Assembly (NCBI RefSeq): GCF_003591485.1
Contig: NZ_QZCF01000010.1
Span: 115,901 to 179,900, forward strand
From: Paenibacillus sp. 1011MAR3C5
GTDB taxonomy: Bacteria > Bacillota > Bacilli > Paenibacillales > Paenibacillaceae
Direction of reading: 5' to 3'
DNA: 64,000 nt
The notes under the pieces: generated by a model
Databases searched by the model: none
What the model was told of the DNA's origin: nothing
The model's input: the letters and a program-made list of their open reading frames with translations, nothing else
Made by a program: the position numbers and the translations under genes
In this document: one piece after another, positions 31,917 to 40,883 of the stretch
Position numbering within the stretch: the first letter of the stretch is position 1
Layout of the letters: each line of letters begins with the position of its first letter

Positions 31917-33224
31917 TCAATAGACTTTAAAAAATTGTGGTAAATACGCTTTGTTCCGCTCCAGCATTTCTTCCAGCAGCGCCTCGGCCACATTGGCGGA
32001 ATCCGTGAGCGGGTGGCTCGCCAGCGCCAGAAGCGCCTTCTCTTTGCTGCCGGTGACGGCTGCTTCGATTGCTAGGCTCTCATACGTCTTGACGGCATGG
32101 ATGAGGCCCTTCGTTCCTTCCGGCACACACTTCACCGGAACCGGAGCCGCGCCATCGCTCATGACGATACAATTGACTTCAATAGCCGCTTCATCAGGCA
32201 AGAAGTCCAGGATACCGTCATTGCGCACGTTCAGCGTCTGAATATCGCCCGTGTTGTTGTAGATGGAGTGCATCAGCTTGACCGCTGCTTCGGAATAATA
32301 GGCACCGCCTCGCTGCTCCAGCTGCTTCGGCTTCTCCGCCAGCTCCGGCTGCTTGTAAATCTCGAACAGCTCCTCCTCCAGGCGCTTCACCATCTCGGCC
32401 CGGTTCTCGCCTCTGGCAGCAGCCGCCTTCCCCTCTTCTACCATCTCCCGGTGCAGATAGAAGTATTTCAAATAATAAGATGGAATCGCTCCCAGCTCCC
32501 GCACCAGCCTGTCGTTCCAAGCCAGCTGCGGCACGTTGGTTGCCGAATAGGAGCTTTGGCGATCCAGCAGCTCTTCCAGCTTCGACTCGCCGTCGACCTC
32601 AATCCGGCTAATCCAGTGCAGATGGTTGAGACCCGCAAACTCGCAATAAATACGGTCAATTGGGACATTGTACAGGGACGAGAGCCACTTGTATGCCGCA
32701 ATCGGCGAATTGCACAGGCCAATAGAGCGAATGCTGGAATGCTTCAGGATCGCTTCCGTCACCATGCCCGCAGGATTCGTGAAGTTCAAGAGCCAGGCAT
32801 CCGGGCAGAGCTCCTCCATGTCCTTGCATATATCGAGCAGGACGGGAATCGTGCGCAGCGCCTTCATCATACCGCCGGCACCGGTCGTCTCCTGTCCGAG
32901 CATTCCGTATTTAACCGGGATCGACTCATCCCATCCCCTTGCCTCCAGTTGACCCACGCGCATCTGTGTGGAGACGAAATCCGCTCCCTCAAGCGCAGAC
33001 CTCCGATCCAGCGTTAACTCGATACTAATCGGCAAGCCGCTTTTCTCTACCATGCGTTGCGCCAGAGCGCCTACAATGGCAAGCTTATGTCGTCCCTCCG
33101 GTATGTCTGCCAGTACGATCTTGCTGACCGGGAATGATTCATGTCTTTGAATAAATCCTTCAATCAGCTCCGGTGTGTACGAAGAGCCTCCTCCGATGAC
33201 TGCTACCTTTAGTCCATTACCCAT
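31917..33224 (-). CDS. GH4 family 6-phospho-glycosidase
   Basis: A 435-residue NAD- and metal-dependent hydrolase of glycoside hydrolase family 4, closest in pattern to 6-phospho-beta-glucosidases (CelF/LicH/BglT). Visible marks are the Rossmann start VAVIGGGSSYTPELIEGF, LLNFTNPAGMVTEA, the metal cysteine in GLCNSP and the metal histidine in GLNHLHW. It cleaves substrates carrying a 6-phosphate. The importer next to it is an ABC system, which delivers unphosphorylated sugar, so the adjacent kinase may supply the phosphate. The start overlaps the kinase gene by 16 bases, with GGAGAGG before it. Confidence 0.9.
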   Translation of the reverse strand: MGNGLKVAVIGGGSSYTPELIEGFIQRHESFPVSKIVLADIPEGRHKLAIVGALAQRMVEKSGLPISIELTLDRRSALEGADFVSTQMRVGQLEARGWDESIPVKYGMLGQETTGAGGMMKALRTIPVLLDICKDMEELCPDAWLLNFTNPAGMVTEAILKHSSIRSIGLCNSPIAAYKWLSSLYNVPIDRIYCEFAGLNHLHWISRIEVDGESKLEELLDRQSSYSATNVPQLAWNDRLVRELGAIPSYYLKYFYLHREMVEEGKAAAARGENRAEMVKRLEEELFEIYKQPELAEKPKQLEQRGGAYYSEAAVKLMHSIYNNTGDIQTLNVRNDGILDFLPDEAAIEVNCIVMSDGAAPVPVKCVPEGTKGLIHAVKTYESLAIEAAVTGSKEKALLALASHPLTDSANVAEALLEEMLERNKAYLPQFFKVY

Positions 33225-34201
33225 TCGACGTTCCTCTCCTTCACCGATAGATCGCGCTCCAAATTCTCATATACCTTTGTCTCTACTGCCATTCCATCTC
33301 TATCCATTGCAAGCAGCAATGCGCCGGCTGCCGGTTCAAGACCCAGCGTGCGCAGACGGCAATTCGGCGCTGCTTCCTTAACCTGGCGCTCAATGAACGG
33401 CACAACATATTGTCCGTCCCCGCGGGTGAGTATGCTTCCCGCAAGCACGACTTCGAACGTATCTGCTTCCATATTCAGCTTATGAATGACCGCACTTGCC
33501 GCACGCCCCAGCTCCATCCCTTGTCTCTCCAGAATGGAGCGCGCCATGACATCCCGATCAGCGACCTGGAATAACAGCTTCGCAAACGTGTGAGGGGCCC
33601 GCTTGCCCTCATCGAGAAAACCATGAAACATGTCGGACACATTGTCATAACCAGCAGCATCCAAAACCAGCTCCGTCAGCGCGGTCGGCTTCTCTCGGCC
33701 TTCCCATGCGCGAATAACCGCACGGAACGCTTCCTTCGCCAGTTCGACGCCTCCGCCAAAATCGCCGAATTCATAACCGAACCCGCCTACCTGCAATTCT
33801 TCTCCTGCTGCATTCATGCCGTAGCAATTCGTCCCGCTGCCGCAGATCAGCACGACACCATCCGATTGTCTCGTACCCGCGCGTAGACCGATGACCGTGT
33901 CGCAGACAATGTCATGCTTGGCGTAGCCCATCGCTGCGACCATTGGTCTCAAGATTTGAAAGTCAGCTTCCCTGTCCGCGCCAGCAAGCCCGAACATTGC
34001 ATAGGCGATATCATCCCGCTTCAGGCCGGCAGCCGCCAAGGCCGTCTCCGCCGCTTCCCTCATATTCCGGTCTGCCAGCTCCACGCCCAACTGATGGTTG
34101 CCGCAGCCGCTCATCCCTCTGCCCAAGATGCGTCCCGTTCCATCCGACACGACAGCGAGCGTCTTGCTCCCGCCGCCATCAATACCCAAGTAATACGTCA
34201 A
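33209..34201 (-). CDS. BadF/BadG-type sugar kinase (N-acetylglucosamine kinase-like)
   Basis: A 330-residue kinase of the ASKHA fold, BadF/BadG/BcrA/BcrD family, to which eukaryotic N-acetylglucosamine kinase belongs. The phosphate-1 motif is YYLGIDGGGSKT, the second phosphate motif is VLICGSGTNCYG, and the adenosine motif is VVLAGSILTRGDG. The start used is TTG at 34201, eight bases after GGGAGA; an ATG seven codons upstream lacks a ribosome site. Placed between the importer and GH4 genes, it probably phosphorylates the imported mono- or disaccharide. Confidence 0.82.
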   Translation of the reverse strand: MTYYLGIDGGGSKTLAVVSDGTGRILGRGMSGCGNHQLGVELADRNMREAAETALAAAGLKRDDIAYAMFGLAGADREADFQILRPMVAAMGYAKHDIVCDTVIGLRAGTRQSDGVVLICGSGTNCYGMNAAGEELQVGGFGYEFGDFGGGVELAKEAFRAVIRAWEGREKPTALTELVLDAAGYDNVSDMFHGFLDEGKRAPHTFAKLLFQVADRDVMARSILERQGMELGRAASAVIHKLNMEADTFEVVLAGSILTRGDGQYVVPFIERQVKEAAPNCRLRTLGLEPAAGALLLAMDRDGMAVETKVYENLERDLSVKERNVEWVMD

Positions 34202-34307
34202 GTATGATCTCTCCCATACCACCTGACTGATGAAGCCGGCTCCATCAGCTCACATGCGCTTCCATCTGCATGTTCCGCCCAATGTACGCCGGCCTCAGCC
34301 AGGGTCA

Positions 34308-35969
34308 TTATTTTGCTGCGTTAAGCTTGCTTACGTTCTCTTGCCATCTCTCTGTTTTGAACTTCAGCAGCTTGTCATAGCCGGCTTGCTGTGCATCGGC
34401 TTCTGCTTTATCCAGAATGGCGAGCACTTCTTCATCCGATGACGCGGTGCTGATCGCCCTTGCTCTTGCTTGCTCGTAGATTTCAAGCACACGCTGAGCG
34501 ATGATGCCTTCATCAGTATCGCCTGCCGGATCCAAGTTGACGTATGCCGTCGTATTAAACTGTGTCTTCCACGTAATCTCCGACTGCCAATAGGTCTCCC
34601 AGTTGCGCTTCTCTGGCGGAAGCGTCGATTCGAATTTCATCTTGGAATTGTCGACATATACGGTGTTGCCGTTCCATTGGAAGTTGACGGTGGAGTTCAT
34701 CAGCTCGTCGCGTCCCTTCGGATCACTCGTGAATTTCTCAGTGAAGAGCGGTACTTCCTCGCCGTCTACACCTTCCCAGTACAGTCCTTCAGGTCCCCAC
34801 ATAATCGTACGTTGGCCTTCCGGACCTGTCAGCCAATCCAGGAATGCGAAGATCGCTTCCGGATTATCTGCGGATTTCGTAATGACGCTAACATTCCAGC
34901 CCAGCTGTTTGTAGTCGCCAGGGAAGATTTTGTTGCGGTCAAGCCCTTCCTTATGAACCGGCCATACCATGATGTAGCCTGCCTCCGGATCATGCGAGGA
35001 CAGCTCCATGTTGCCTTTGGAACCGAACTCCGTCGGGCTGGACGCCACGTATACCGCAATCTTGCCGGTTACAATCTTCTGCTCTACTTGCTCCAGCTTC
35101 TGCGTGAATGCATCTTGTGTCATTAGCTTCTCACGATACAACCGGCTGGCATATTGAATCAATTCGCGATAGACCGGATCCGTGAACAGCGATACCAGTT
35201 CATTGCCTTGCGGCACCGCGATCATCGAGTTGAACGTATACGGTCTGTTCTCTGCAAAAGCCGATACCATGACATCAACGCCTGAAGCCGTCTGACCAAC
35301 TTCCAATGGCGTGACGTCCGGGTAATTCGCTTTTACCAGCTTCAAATAGTTGTACAGATCGTCCGTCGTCTCCAGGCTTGGCGCTCCAAGCTCATTGTAG
35401 ATCTTCTTATTGACCAGATACCCTGCATTTCCGTTCGGCTGCGTCGTATACCAGTTCGGGAACTGATACAGCTTGCCATCCGGTGAGCGAAGCATATCCA
35501 GCGTGGATTCGCCGGCCCACTTCTTCAAATTCGGATACTTGTCTAGATAGTCATCGAACGGCACCAGCATGCCCTCTGCACGAAGCTTCTCCACATCGGC
35601 TCCGCGCTCCATCCACATGACGTCCGGCAGCTCGCCGGATACGATCATCGTGCTCAGCTTATTTTTGGCTGCGCCGCCGGAGCTGATCGGTACGACGTTG
35701 ACCTTTTTGTTCTCTTTGATCCATTTCGTCGCAAGATCGGCTCCCCACTCCGGCATCGTATACCAGTCGTAATGTCCATAGAAGGAAAATTCCAATGGCT
35801 CTGCGCCTAACTCGAATACACCCGAAGCATTTTCCGTCGGCTCGGAAGGCTTATTGGTCGAACCCTCCGTGTTGTTTTTCTCTTTAGAACCCGAACACCC
35901 CGCTAAAGCTGTGACAATGACAAGCGTGACTGACAATGATGCGAGAAGCTTACGTTTCCATCTTTTCAT
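34308..35969 (-). CDS. Extracellular sugar-binding lipoprotein (CUT1, LplA-like)
   Basis: A 553-residue solute-binding lipoprotein. The signal peptide ends in the lipobox ALAGC, followed by a Ser/Thr/Asn linker. The length and the pattern ADLATKWIKENKKVNV then GELPDVMWMERG match the large binding proteins that accompany LplB/LplC permeases in Paenibacillus. The start is MKRWKRKLL after AAGGGAGCG. It is third in the order permease-permease-binding protein-kinase-GH4. The sugar is unknown; oligosaccharides are usual for this group. Confidence 0.9.
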   Translation of the reverse strand: MKRWKRKLLASLSVTLVIVTALAGCSGSKEKNNTEGSTNKPSEPTENASGVFELGAEPLEFSFYGHYDWYTMPEWGADLATKWIKENKKVNVVPISSGGAAKNKLSTMIVSGELPDVMWMERGADVEKLRAEGMLVPFDDYLDKYPNLKKWAGESTLDMLRSPDGKLYQFPNWYTTQPNGNAGYLVNKKIYNELGAPSLETTDDLYNYLKLVKANYPDVTPLEVGQTASGVDVMVSAFAENRPYTFNSMIAVPQGNELVSLFTDPVYRELIQYASRLYREKLMTQDAFTQKLEQVEQKIVTGKIAVYVASSPTEFGSKGNMELSSHDPEAGYIMVWPVHKEGLDRNKIFPGDYKQLGWNVSVITKSADNPEAIFAFLDWLTGPEGQRTIMWGPEGLYWEGVDGEEVPLFTEKFTSDPKGRDELMNSTVNFQWNGNTVYVDNSKMKFESTLPPEKRNWETYWQSEITWKTQFNTTAYVNLDPAGDTDEGIIAQRVLEIYEQARARAISTASSDEEVLAILDKAEADAQQAGYDKLLKFKTERWQENVSKLNAAK

Positions 35970-36029
35970 TGCATGCGCTCCCTTCACAAGTTCATCTATG
36001 GTCAAAGCCATTGGCTTTACACCCTTCTG

Positions 36030-36929
36030 CTACTCTTTCAGCGAACCAATCAATACGCCCTTCACAAAATACTTCTGCACAAACGGGTACACGCATAGAA
36101 TCGGCACGGTTGCCACCATCATCGTTGCCATCGACAGCGACTTGGTCGTGACCGCTCTCATTGCGCCCATTCGGCCTTGCGCAGCGGAGTCCATATTTTG
36201 CATCTGCTCCAGCATGATGTTGGAATTCAGGATTTGCTGCAGCTTCGTCTGAATCGGCAGCAGATCAACATTCGAGATGTAAATGCTCGGTGCAAACCAG
36301 TCGTTCCAGTGATACACCGCCGTGAACAGCGACAGCGTGGCGATTACCGGCCCGGATAGCGGAAGCACGATCCGGAAGAAGATCCCCCAGTTCGAAGCGC
36401 CGTCAATGGAAGCCGACTCTTCGAGACCAGCCGGAATGCCCTTGAAAAAGGTACGGAAGATAATCATGTTCCACACGCTGATGATGCCGGGGATAACCAT
36501 AACCCAGAAGGAGTTCATCAGTCCCAGCTCGCGGATCAGCAGGTAGCTCGGAATGAGGCCTCCGCTAAAGTACATCGTGATGATACACATGACCATATAA
36601 AATTTGCGTCCCATCATCTCGCGCTTCGTCATCCCGTAAGCGAAGATCGCCGTCGCGATAATGGACATTAGCGTTCCGACACTCGTGCGAAGAACGGAAA
36701 TGACGAACCCGTCGATCAAACGCTTGTCTTTGAATACAACCTCATAGTTGGATAGCGTAAATTCGCGGGGCCAGAACGTAATGCCGCCGAGCATCGTATC
36801 GCTGCCGGAATTGAACGAAATGACGGCAGCGTTCCAGAACGGATAGAACGCAACAAAACCCAGTAAGAACAACAACGTATAATTCACGCCAACGAATAAT
36901 CGGTCTCCGTAAGACAGCTTCATTGCCAC
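36030..36929 (-). CDS. Carbohydrate ABC transporter permease (LplC/YtcP-like)
   Basis: A 299-residue six-helix permease of the MalG/LplC group. The EAA loop that docks on the ATPase reads EESASIDGASNWGIFFRIVLPLS. The ending FVKGVLIGSLKE is characteristic of LplC-type permeases. It pairs with the permease encoded 13 bases upstream. No ATPase gene is in the cluster, as is usual for CUT1 systems served by a shared MsmX-like ATPase. Confidence 0.93.
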   Translation of the reverse strand: MAMKLSYGDRLFVGVNYTLLFLLGFVAFYPFWNAAVISFNSGSDTMLGGITFWPREFTLSNYEVVFKDKRLIDGFVISVLRTSVGTLMSIIATAIFAYGMTKREMMGRKFYMVMCIITMYFSGGLIPSYLLIRELGLMNSFWVMVIPGIISVWNMIIFRTFFKGIPAGLEESASIDGASNWGIFFRIVLPLSGPVIATLSLFTAVYHWNDWFAPSIYISNVDLLPIQTKLQQILNSNIMLEQMQNMDSAAQGRMGAMRAVTTKSLSMATMMVATVPILCVYPFVQKYFVKGVLIGSLKE

Positions 36930-36942
36930 TCGCCCCTTCCTG

Positions 36943-37896
36943 CTACCATAAGCTGTTCCCCGACCTTCTCGCCAAGTAGTTGGCCCCCGCCAGCATCGCT
37001 ACACTAATGACAGCCTTGAACAACCCGGCTGCTGTGGCGTAGGAGAATCTGCTGTTCTGTATCCCGATCCGGTACACATACGTATCGAGAACGTCACTGA
37101 CTTCTCGCAGCACAGGATTGCCCGCAAGCAGCAAGATATCCTCAAAGCCCGCATTCAGGAAATTGCCGATAGCCAGAATGGAGAAGACGATTACAACCGG
37201 CATAATAGACGGTATTGTGATGGCTACAATCTGCCTGATCCGGCTCGCCCCATCGATGGAAGCGGCCTCATAGAGATGCGGATTGATGCCTGCAATCGCT
37301 GCCAAATAGACGATGGAGGAGAAGCCGATCTCCTTCCATACATTCGTTGCGACCAGAATACTCCAGAAGTAGCTCGGTTCGGACAGGAAGTTGATCGGAT
37401 CGTCGATCAGGCTCAGCTTCTGCAGCAGCAGATTTAAGCTTCCGTTATCTGTGGACAGAATCGACGTGACGAAGCCCGAGACGATAACCCAAGACAAGAA
37501 ATGGGGCAAATAGCTGATCGTCTGAACGAGCCGCTTGAAGAACCGCCTGCCGATCTCATTAAGCATGAGGGCCAGCAGGATAGGAGCCGGAAAGCCAATG
37601 CAGAGCTTCAGTATGCTGATAACCAGCGTATTGCGCATGACCGTCCAAAACTCAGGCGCGTTGAAAAACATCTCAAAATGCTTGAATCCGACCCATGGGC
37701 TCTGAAGGAAACCTTTGAACAGGCTGTAGTCCTGGAATGCCATCAGGACGCCGTACATCGGAATGTAGCTGAACACAAAAATAAACAGCAGAGCCGGCAG
37801 TGCCATCAGTTGAATGTCCCACTGCTTCAGAAAACGAATGAAAGGACTCTTTTTGCGATGCGTCTGCCTCTCGACAACCAATTTGGCTTGTGGCAT
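36943..37896 (-). CDS. Carbohydrate ABC transporter permease (LplB-like)
   Basis: A 317-residue permease of the MalF/LplB group with six main helices. Its EAA loop reads YEAASIDGASRIRQIVAITIPS. The N-terminus is basic and cytoplasmic (ERQTHRKKSPFIRF). It is the first gene of the importer operon and follows GAGAGGGGG. A 15-base dyad lies about 40 bases upstream, between it and the AraC gene. Confidence 0.93.
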   Translation of the reverse strand: MPQAKLVVERQTHRKKSPFIRFLKQWDIQLMALPALLFIFVFSYIPMYGVLMAFQDYSLFKGFLQSPWVGFKHFEMFFNAPEFWTVMRNTLVISILKLCIGFPAPILLALMLNEIGRRFFKRLVQTISYLPHFLSWVIVSGFVTSILSTDNGSLNLLLQKLSLIDDPINFLSEPSYFWSILVATNVWKEIGFSSIVYLAAIAGINPHLYEAASIDGASRIRQIVAITIPSIMPVVIVFSILAIGNFLNAGFEDILLLAGNPVLREVSDVLDTYVYRIGIQNSRFSYATAAGLFKAVISVAMLAGANYLARRSGNSLW

Positions 37897-37932
37897 CGGC
37901 TTCCCCCTCTCTTATTAACAAGTAAGATTGGC

Positions 37933-37947
37933 GTCAGTATTCCTGAC
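37933..37947. promoter_or_regulatory. GTCAG-N5-CTGAC dyad upstream of the CUT1 operon
   Basis: GTCAG and CTGAC are perfect complementary half-sites separated by TATTC, in the 144-base gap between the AraC-type gene and the first permease. An operator for a dimeric regulator is likely. AraC-type proteins more often use direct repeats, so the binder may be something else. Confidence 0.4.
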
Positions 37948-38012
37948 ACAATCTCGTGATGTCTGTATATTTATTGTAAAGGAGACCTGCCCTTGTTTCT
38001 CTGCCTATACAA

Positions 38013-38044
38013 TTAAAAACCAGCACTATTTCACTGGTTTTTAA
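38013..38044. terminator. Bidirectional terminator after the AraC-type gene
   Basis: TTAAAAACCAG and CTGGTTTTTAA form perfect 11-base arms around a ten-base loop. The stop codon of the AraC-type gene is the TTA in the right arm. Confidence 0.75.
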
Positions 38045-38919
38045 CATTGGTGCTTTCTCGATGCTTTCGGCGTGACGCCGACATGCTTCTTGAAGAGCCT
38101 ATTGAAATTGGTGAGCGTACGGAAACCGCATTCAAGAGCGATATCCGTAATCTTCATGCTCCCGTTCTCAAGCAGGGTTACAGCCCTCTCCAGCCGAATC
38201 TGGATCAGATACAAGAGAGGCGGCATACCGACCGATCGCTTGAAGATATCGCTAAATCGCGAGGGACTGAGATAGACGAGCGATGCCAGCTCCTCCAGCG
38301 TCCAGGGGTGAGCGTAATGCTGCTCCATGACCATAATGACCTGTCTCATCTTCTCCAGCTGCTGCTCGCTGATGCCATTATCGTGCCGGTGAATACCGTC
38401 ACTGCGGAAGTCGCGGTTCACAATTGCGAGGAAGCGCAGCATGATGGAATGGACCATAGTGGCGTAGGAACGCCGTTCTTGCTCATGTTCTTCCTGCAGC
38501 TCCAGAAGGAGTTCTCGCAGCATTGCCATTTGTGGATGGTCTCGATTGAGACGATTCGTGAAGTGCCTTCCCATCTCGCGGAACGGACTAAGCAATTCCG
38601 GGTCGATGCGCAGGCCGTGGATAAACCAGGAGGGGTCGAAGGTGATGACCAGCATCACAAGATCATTCGACTCGTACGCACAGTGCAAATCGTTGGAGTT
38701 CATGAGGAAAATATCGCCTTGCTGAAATGGATAGCTTTGACCGTTAATGATGTAATACCCTGTCCCGTATTTGATCAGGTTGATCTCCAGCACATCATGC
38801 CAATGCAGCCTCTGATAAAGGCTCGTGACACCAACTGTCTCTGCGACAATGAGAGGATATTTTTGAGCTAATTTCACTTTTTCCTTCGGAATTGCCCCTT
38901 CACGTTTATTAGACTCCAT
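38041..38919 (-). CDS. AraC-family transcriptional regulator
   Basis: A 292-residue activator. The N-terminal cupin (about 30-110: HWHDVLEINLIKYGTGYYI) would bind sugar. The C-terminal domain has two helix-turn-helix units (WTLEELASLVYLSPSRFSDIF and ITDIALECGFRTLTNFNRLF). Same strand as, and directly upstream of, the CUT1 importer-kinase-GH4 genes, so it is the likely regulator of sugar uptake here. Start ATG is nine bases after GGAGG. Confidence 0.9.
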   Translation of the reverse strand: MESNKREGAIPKEKVKLAQKYPLIVAETVGVTSLYQRLHWHDVLEINLIKYGTGYYIINGQSYPFQQGDIFLMNSNDLHCAYESNDLVMLVITFDPSWFIHGLRIDPELLSPFREMGRHFTNRLNRDHPQMAMLRELLLELQEEHEQERRSYATMVHSIMLRFLAIVNRDFRSDGIHRHDNGISEQQLEKMRQVIMVMEQHYAHPWTLEELASLVYLSPSRFSDIFKRSVGMPPLLYLIQIRLERAVTLLENGSMKITDIALECGFRTLTNFNRLFKKHVGVTPKASRKHQC

Positions 38920-39055
38920 CCTTTCTCGCCTCCGCTACGCTTGTTTTAATGAAACCGCTTAACGTATACACCAATATGTCATAATTTCTGCCACAAGGCA
39001 ACAGGATATTTTTGTAATTTTCTGATTTATTTAATATCACACGCGGTTTTCTTCT

Positions 39056-39107
39056 ATATAAAAAATAATAGGCGATTCCATCCGATATTTCCGGAGGAGA
39101 TCGCCTA
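39056..39107 (-). terminator. Orphan terminator-like hairpin in the 38920-39256 gap
   Basis: On the minus strand TAGGCGAT-CC and GG-ATCGCCTA pair, then TTATTTTTTATAT follows. No minus-strand gene is recognisable in the 150 bases upstream of it. It may end a small RNA starting near 39110-39250, or be a relic. The rest of this 337-base gap holds only the ribosome site of the next gene and AT-rich sequence. Confidence 0.5.
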
Positions 39108-39256
39108 GACAACTTCCTATTTCGTAACAGAAGCATTTTCAAATAAAAAGATCAAGTTCATTCACACCGCATCCAATACCTAGTAAAATGGTATTACTGA
39201 ATACCCGCACATCTTACCGATTACTCATGCCATCTTCATGATAAGGAGCGATTCGT

Positions 39257-39589
39257 ATGTCCTTTGTAATGCGAGCAAAGCTTAACCTGATATTCCTCTT
39301 TCTCTTCACTCTTCCCACTTGGGTCGCGGGCAGTGTTATTGATATACGTGTTGTTCCGCTATTGATTGGGTCATGGTTGGGATACAATATTTATTTGTTC
39401 TCCAATCCAAGCTACAAGCCGTTCAACATACGGGAGATTGTCATTACGGCAGCCGCTTTTGCGATATTCTACGGAACCATAACGAAGGATTTGCAGGAAA
39501 GCGCACTAATTGCCGCCATAATGGCGATATGCCTATATTTCTTCATCCCAAGACATAATCGCATATTGTATGCCGATCAACGTACCTGA
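39257..39589 (+). CDS. Small membrane protein of unknown function
   Basis: A 110-residue hydrophobic protein with three or four predicted membrane helices (about 8-25, 31-48, 60-76 and 82-96) and a short polar C-terminus (RHNRILYADQRT). The start follows AAGGAG at eight bases. I recognise no family. It lies alone, convergent with the RtcB gene, whose stop is 11 bases past its own. Confidence 0.65.
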   Translation: MSFVMRAKLNLIFLFLFTLPTWVAGSVIDIRVVPLLIGSWLGYNIYLFSNPSYKPFNIREIVITAAAFAIFYGTITKDLQESALIAAIMAICLYFFIPRHNRILYADQRT

Positions 39590-39599
39590 AGGGTAGTTG

Positions 39600-40826
39600 T
39601 TAATCCTTATAAGGATCAAATTCATCTGCACCTGCCATGCAGACGCCGATCGGCTTCAGCACATGGAGCACGTCGATCGTCTCGGCGTGGGCATCCAGCA
39701 CCTCTTGAAGCTTGCGGTAGACGAACGGGCTTTCATCCGTACCCGCTCCTCTAAGCATAACACCGTATTGCTGCACTGCCTCACGCATCTGCTCCGGCGA
39801 GATCAATCCTCCTGAGCGGGTGCGCGTCTTCCAGTTCATCTTCCCCGCCGCCTGCGTCCGGCTCATGATTCGTCCGGCGCCATGCACCGTGCTATAGTAG
39901 GAATCCCTATTCTCCTCTGTGTCCTTCCCTTTTACGATGACGGAGATATCGCCCATGCTCCCTCCGATAAAACCAAGCTGCCCCGGCGCGGACGGTGTAG
40001 CGCCCTTGCGGACTACGATTCGCTCCGCTCCGTCATGGGTTTCCTTCCAAGCATAATTGTGATGATTATGCACTTCGAAGTCTGCTTCCGCCTCCAATAT
40101 GGATAGCACCTCGCGGATGACATAGTCCCTCCCCGCGTAGGCATATCTGCCCGCCAGCTTCATGGCGCGGTAATACATGTCGCCAAGCTCGCTGTCCAGA
40201 TCGAACAATACGGGAACTTGATCCATGCTCTCGCCCGGCGCCTTGCCCAGAAACTCGCGGCCCGCTGCCAGATTCAGAAATCCGCTAGCCGTCTTATGTC
40301 CGAAGCCCCGACTGCCGAAGTGATTCCCTATCCACAGTCTGCCGCTCTCCCCTTCCACGAACAAATCGACATAATGATTGCCGCTGCCGACCGTTCCCAG
40401 CTGGCTCTGAGCCAGCGCCTTCAGCTTGTCATGCTCCTGCCTTCCTACCTGAGCGTAGACGCTCCAATCGGAATCATCGAACAGCTCATGATCCACCCGT
40501 TCGCTATTCACGCGGCCAACCCCGAAGGAGATGGTGCGGGCGAGCTCGTTCATAATTACATCCAATCGTGGGAGGACGTCTGCCGCCATCAGATTGGTAC
40601 GGACCGCCTTGTTGCCGCAGCCAATATCGTAGCCTACACCCGAAGGCGATATCTGTCCGTCGTATACGACGACCCCGCCGATCGGCTGACTGTAGCCTTT
40701 ATGATGATCGGCCATAAGCAGCGCCTGCACGACATGGCCGTGCTCGGCGCAGGTTTTCGCTTGCGACAGCGCGCCGTCCTCGGGATTGCCCCATACGCGC
40801 ACGCCATCTATGGTTTGGTAAGCCAT
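39600..40826 (-). CDS. rtcB: RtcB-family RNA ligase (first copy)
   Basis: A 408-residue RNA ligase that joins 2',3'-cyclic phosphate or 3'-phosphate ends to 5'-OH ends using GTP and Mn. Metal ligands are visible at Asp67/Cys70 (GYDIGCG), His151 (GSGNHYVD), His169 (IGNHFGSRG) and a later His near 256. The guanylylated histidine is His315 in STVHGAGR. All catalytic positions are intact, and the length equals E. coli RtcB. It is 57 bases downstream of the RlaP-like gene on the same strand; no archease gene is adjacent. Repair of RNA cleaved by stress or toxins is the likely role. Confidence 0.92.
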   Translation of the reverse strand: MAYQTIDGVRVWGNPEDGALSQAKTCAEHGHVVQALLMADHHKGYSQPIGGVVVYDGQISPSGVGYDIGCGNKAVRTNLMAADVLPRLDVIMNELARTISFGVGRVNSERVDHELFDDSDWSVYAQVGRQEHDKLKALAQSQLGTVGSGNHYVDLFVEGESGRLWIGNHFGSRGFGHKTASGFLNLAAGREFLGKAPGESMDQVPVLFDLDSELGDMYYRAMKLAGRYAYAGRDYVIREVLSILEAEADFEVHNHHNYAWKETHDGAERIVVRKGATPSAPGQLGFIGGSMGDISVIVKGKDTEENRDSYYSTVHGAGRIMSRTQAAGKMNWKTRTRSGGLISPEQMREAVQQYGVMLRGAGTDESPFVYRKLQEVLDAHAETIDVLHVLKPIGVCMAGADEFDPYKD

Positions 40827-40883
40827 TTTGTTTCTCTCCTTAATTAGATGCTTTCGTTCATTGCTACATATACATTATAGGAA

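Noticed and set aside
32097..33017. Plus-strand frame of 306 codons opposite GH4
   Set aside because: Antisense of a well-conserved enzyme; no start signal or domain.
38909..39142. 77-codon minus-strand frame upstream of the AraC gene
   Set aside because: It runs through a terminator hairpin, has no ribosome site and no protein-like features.
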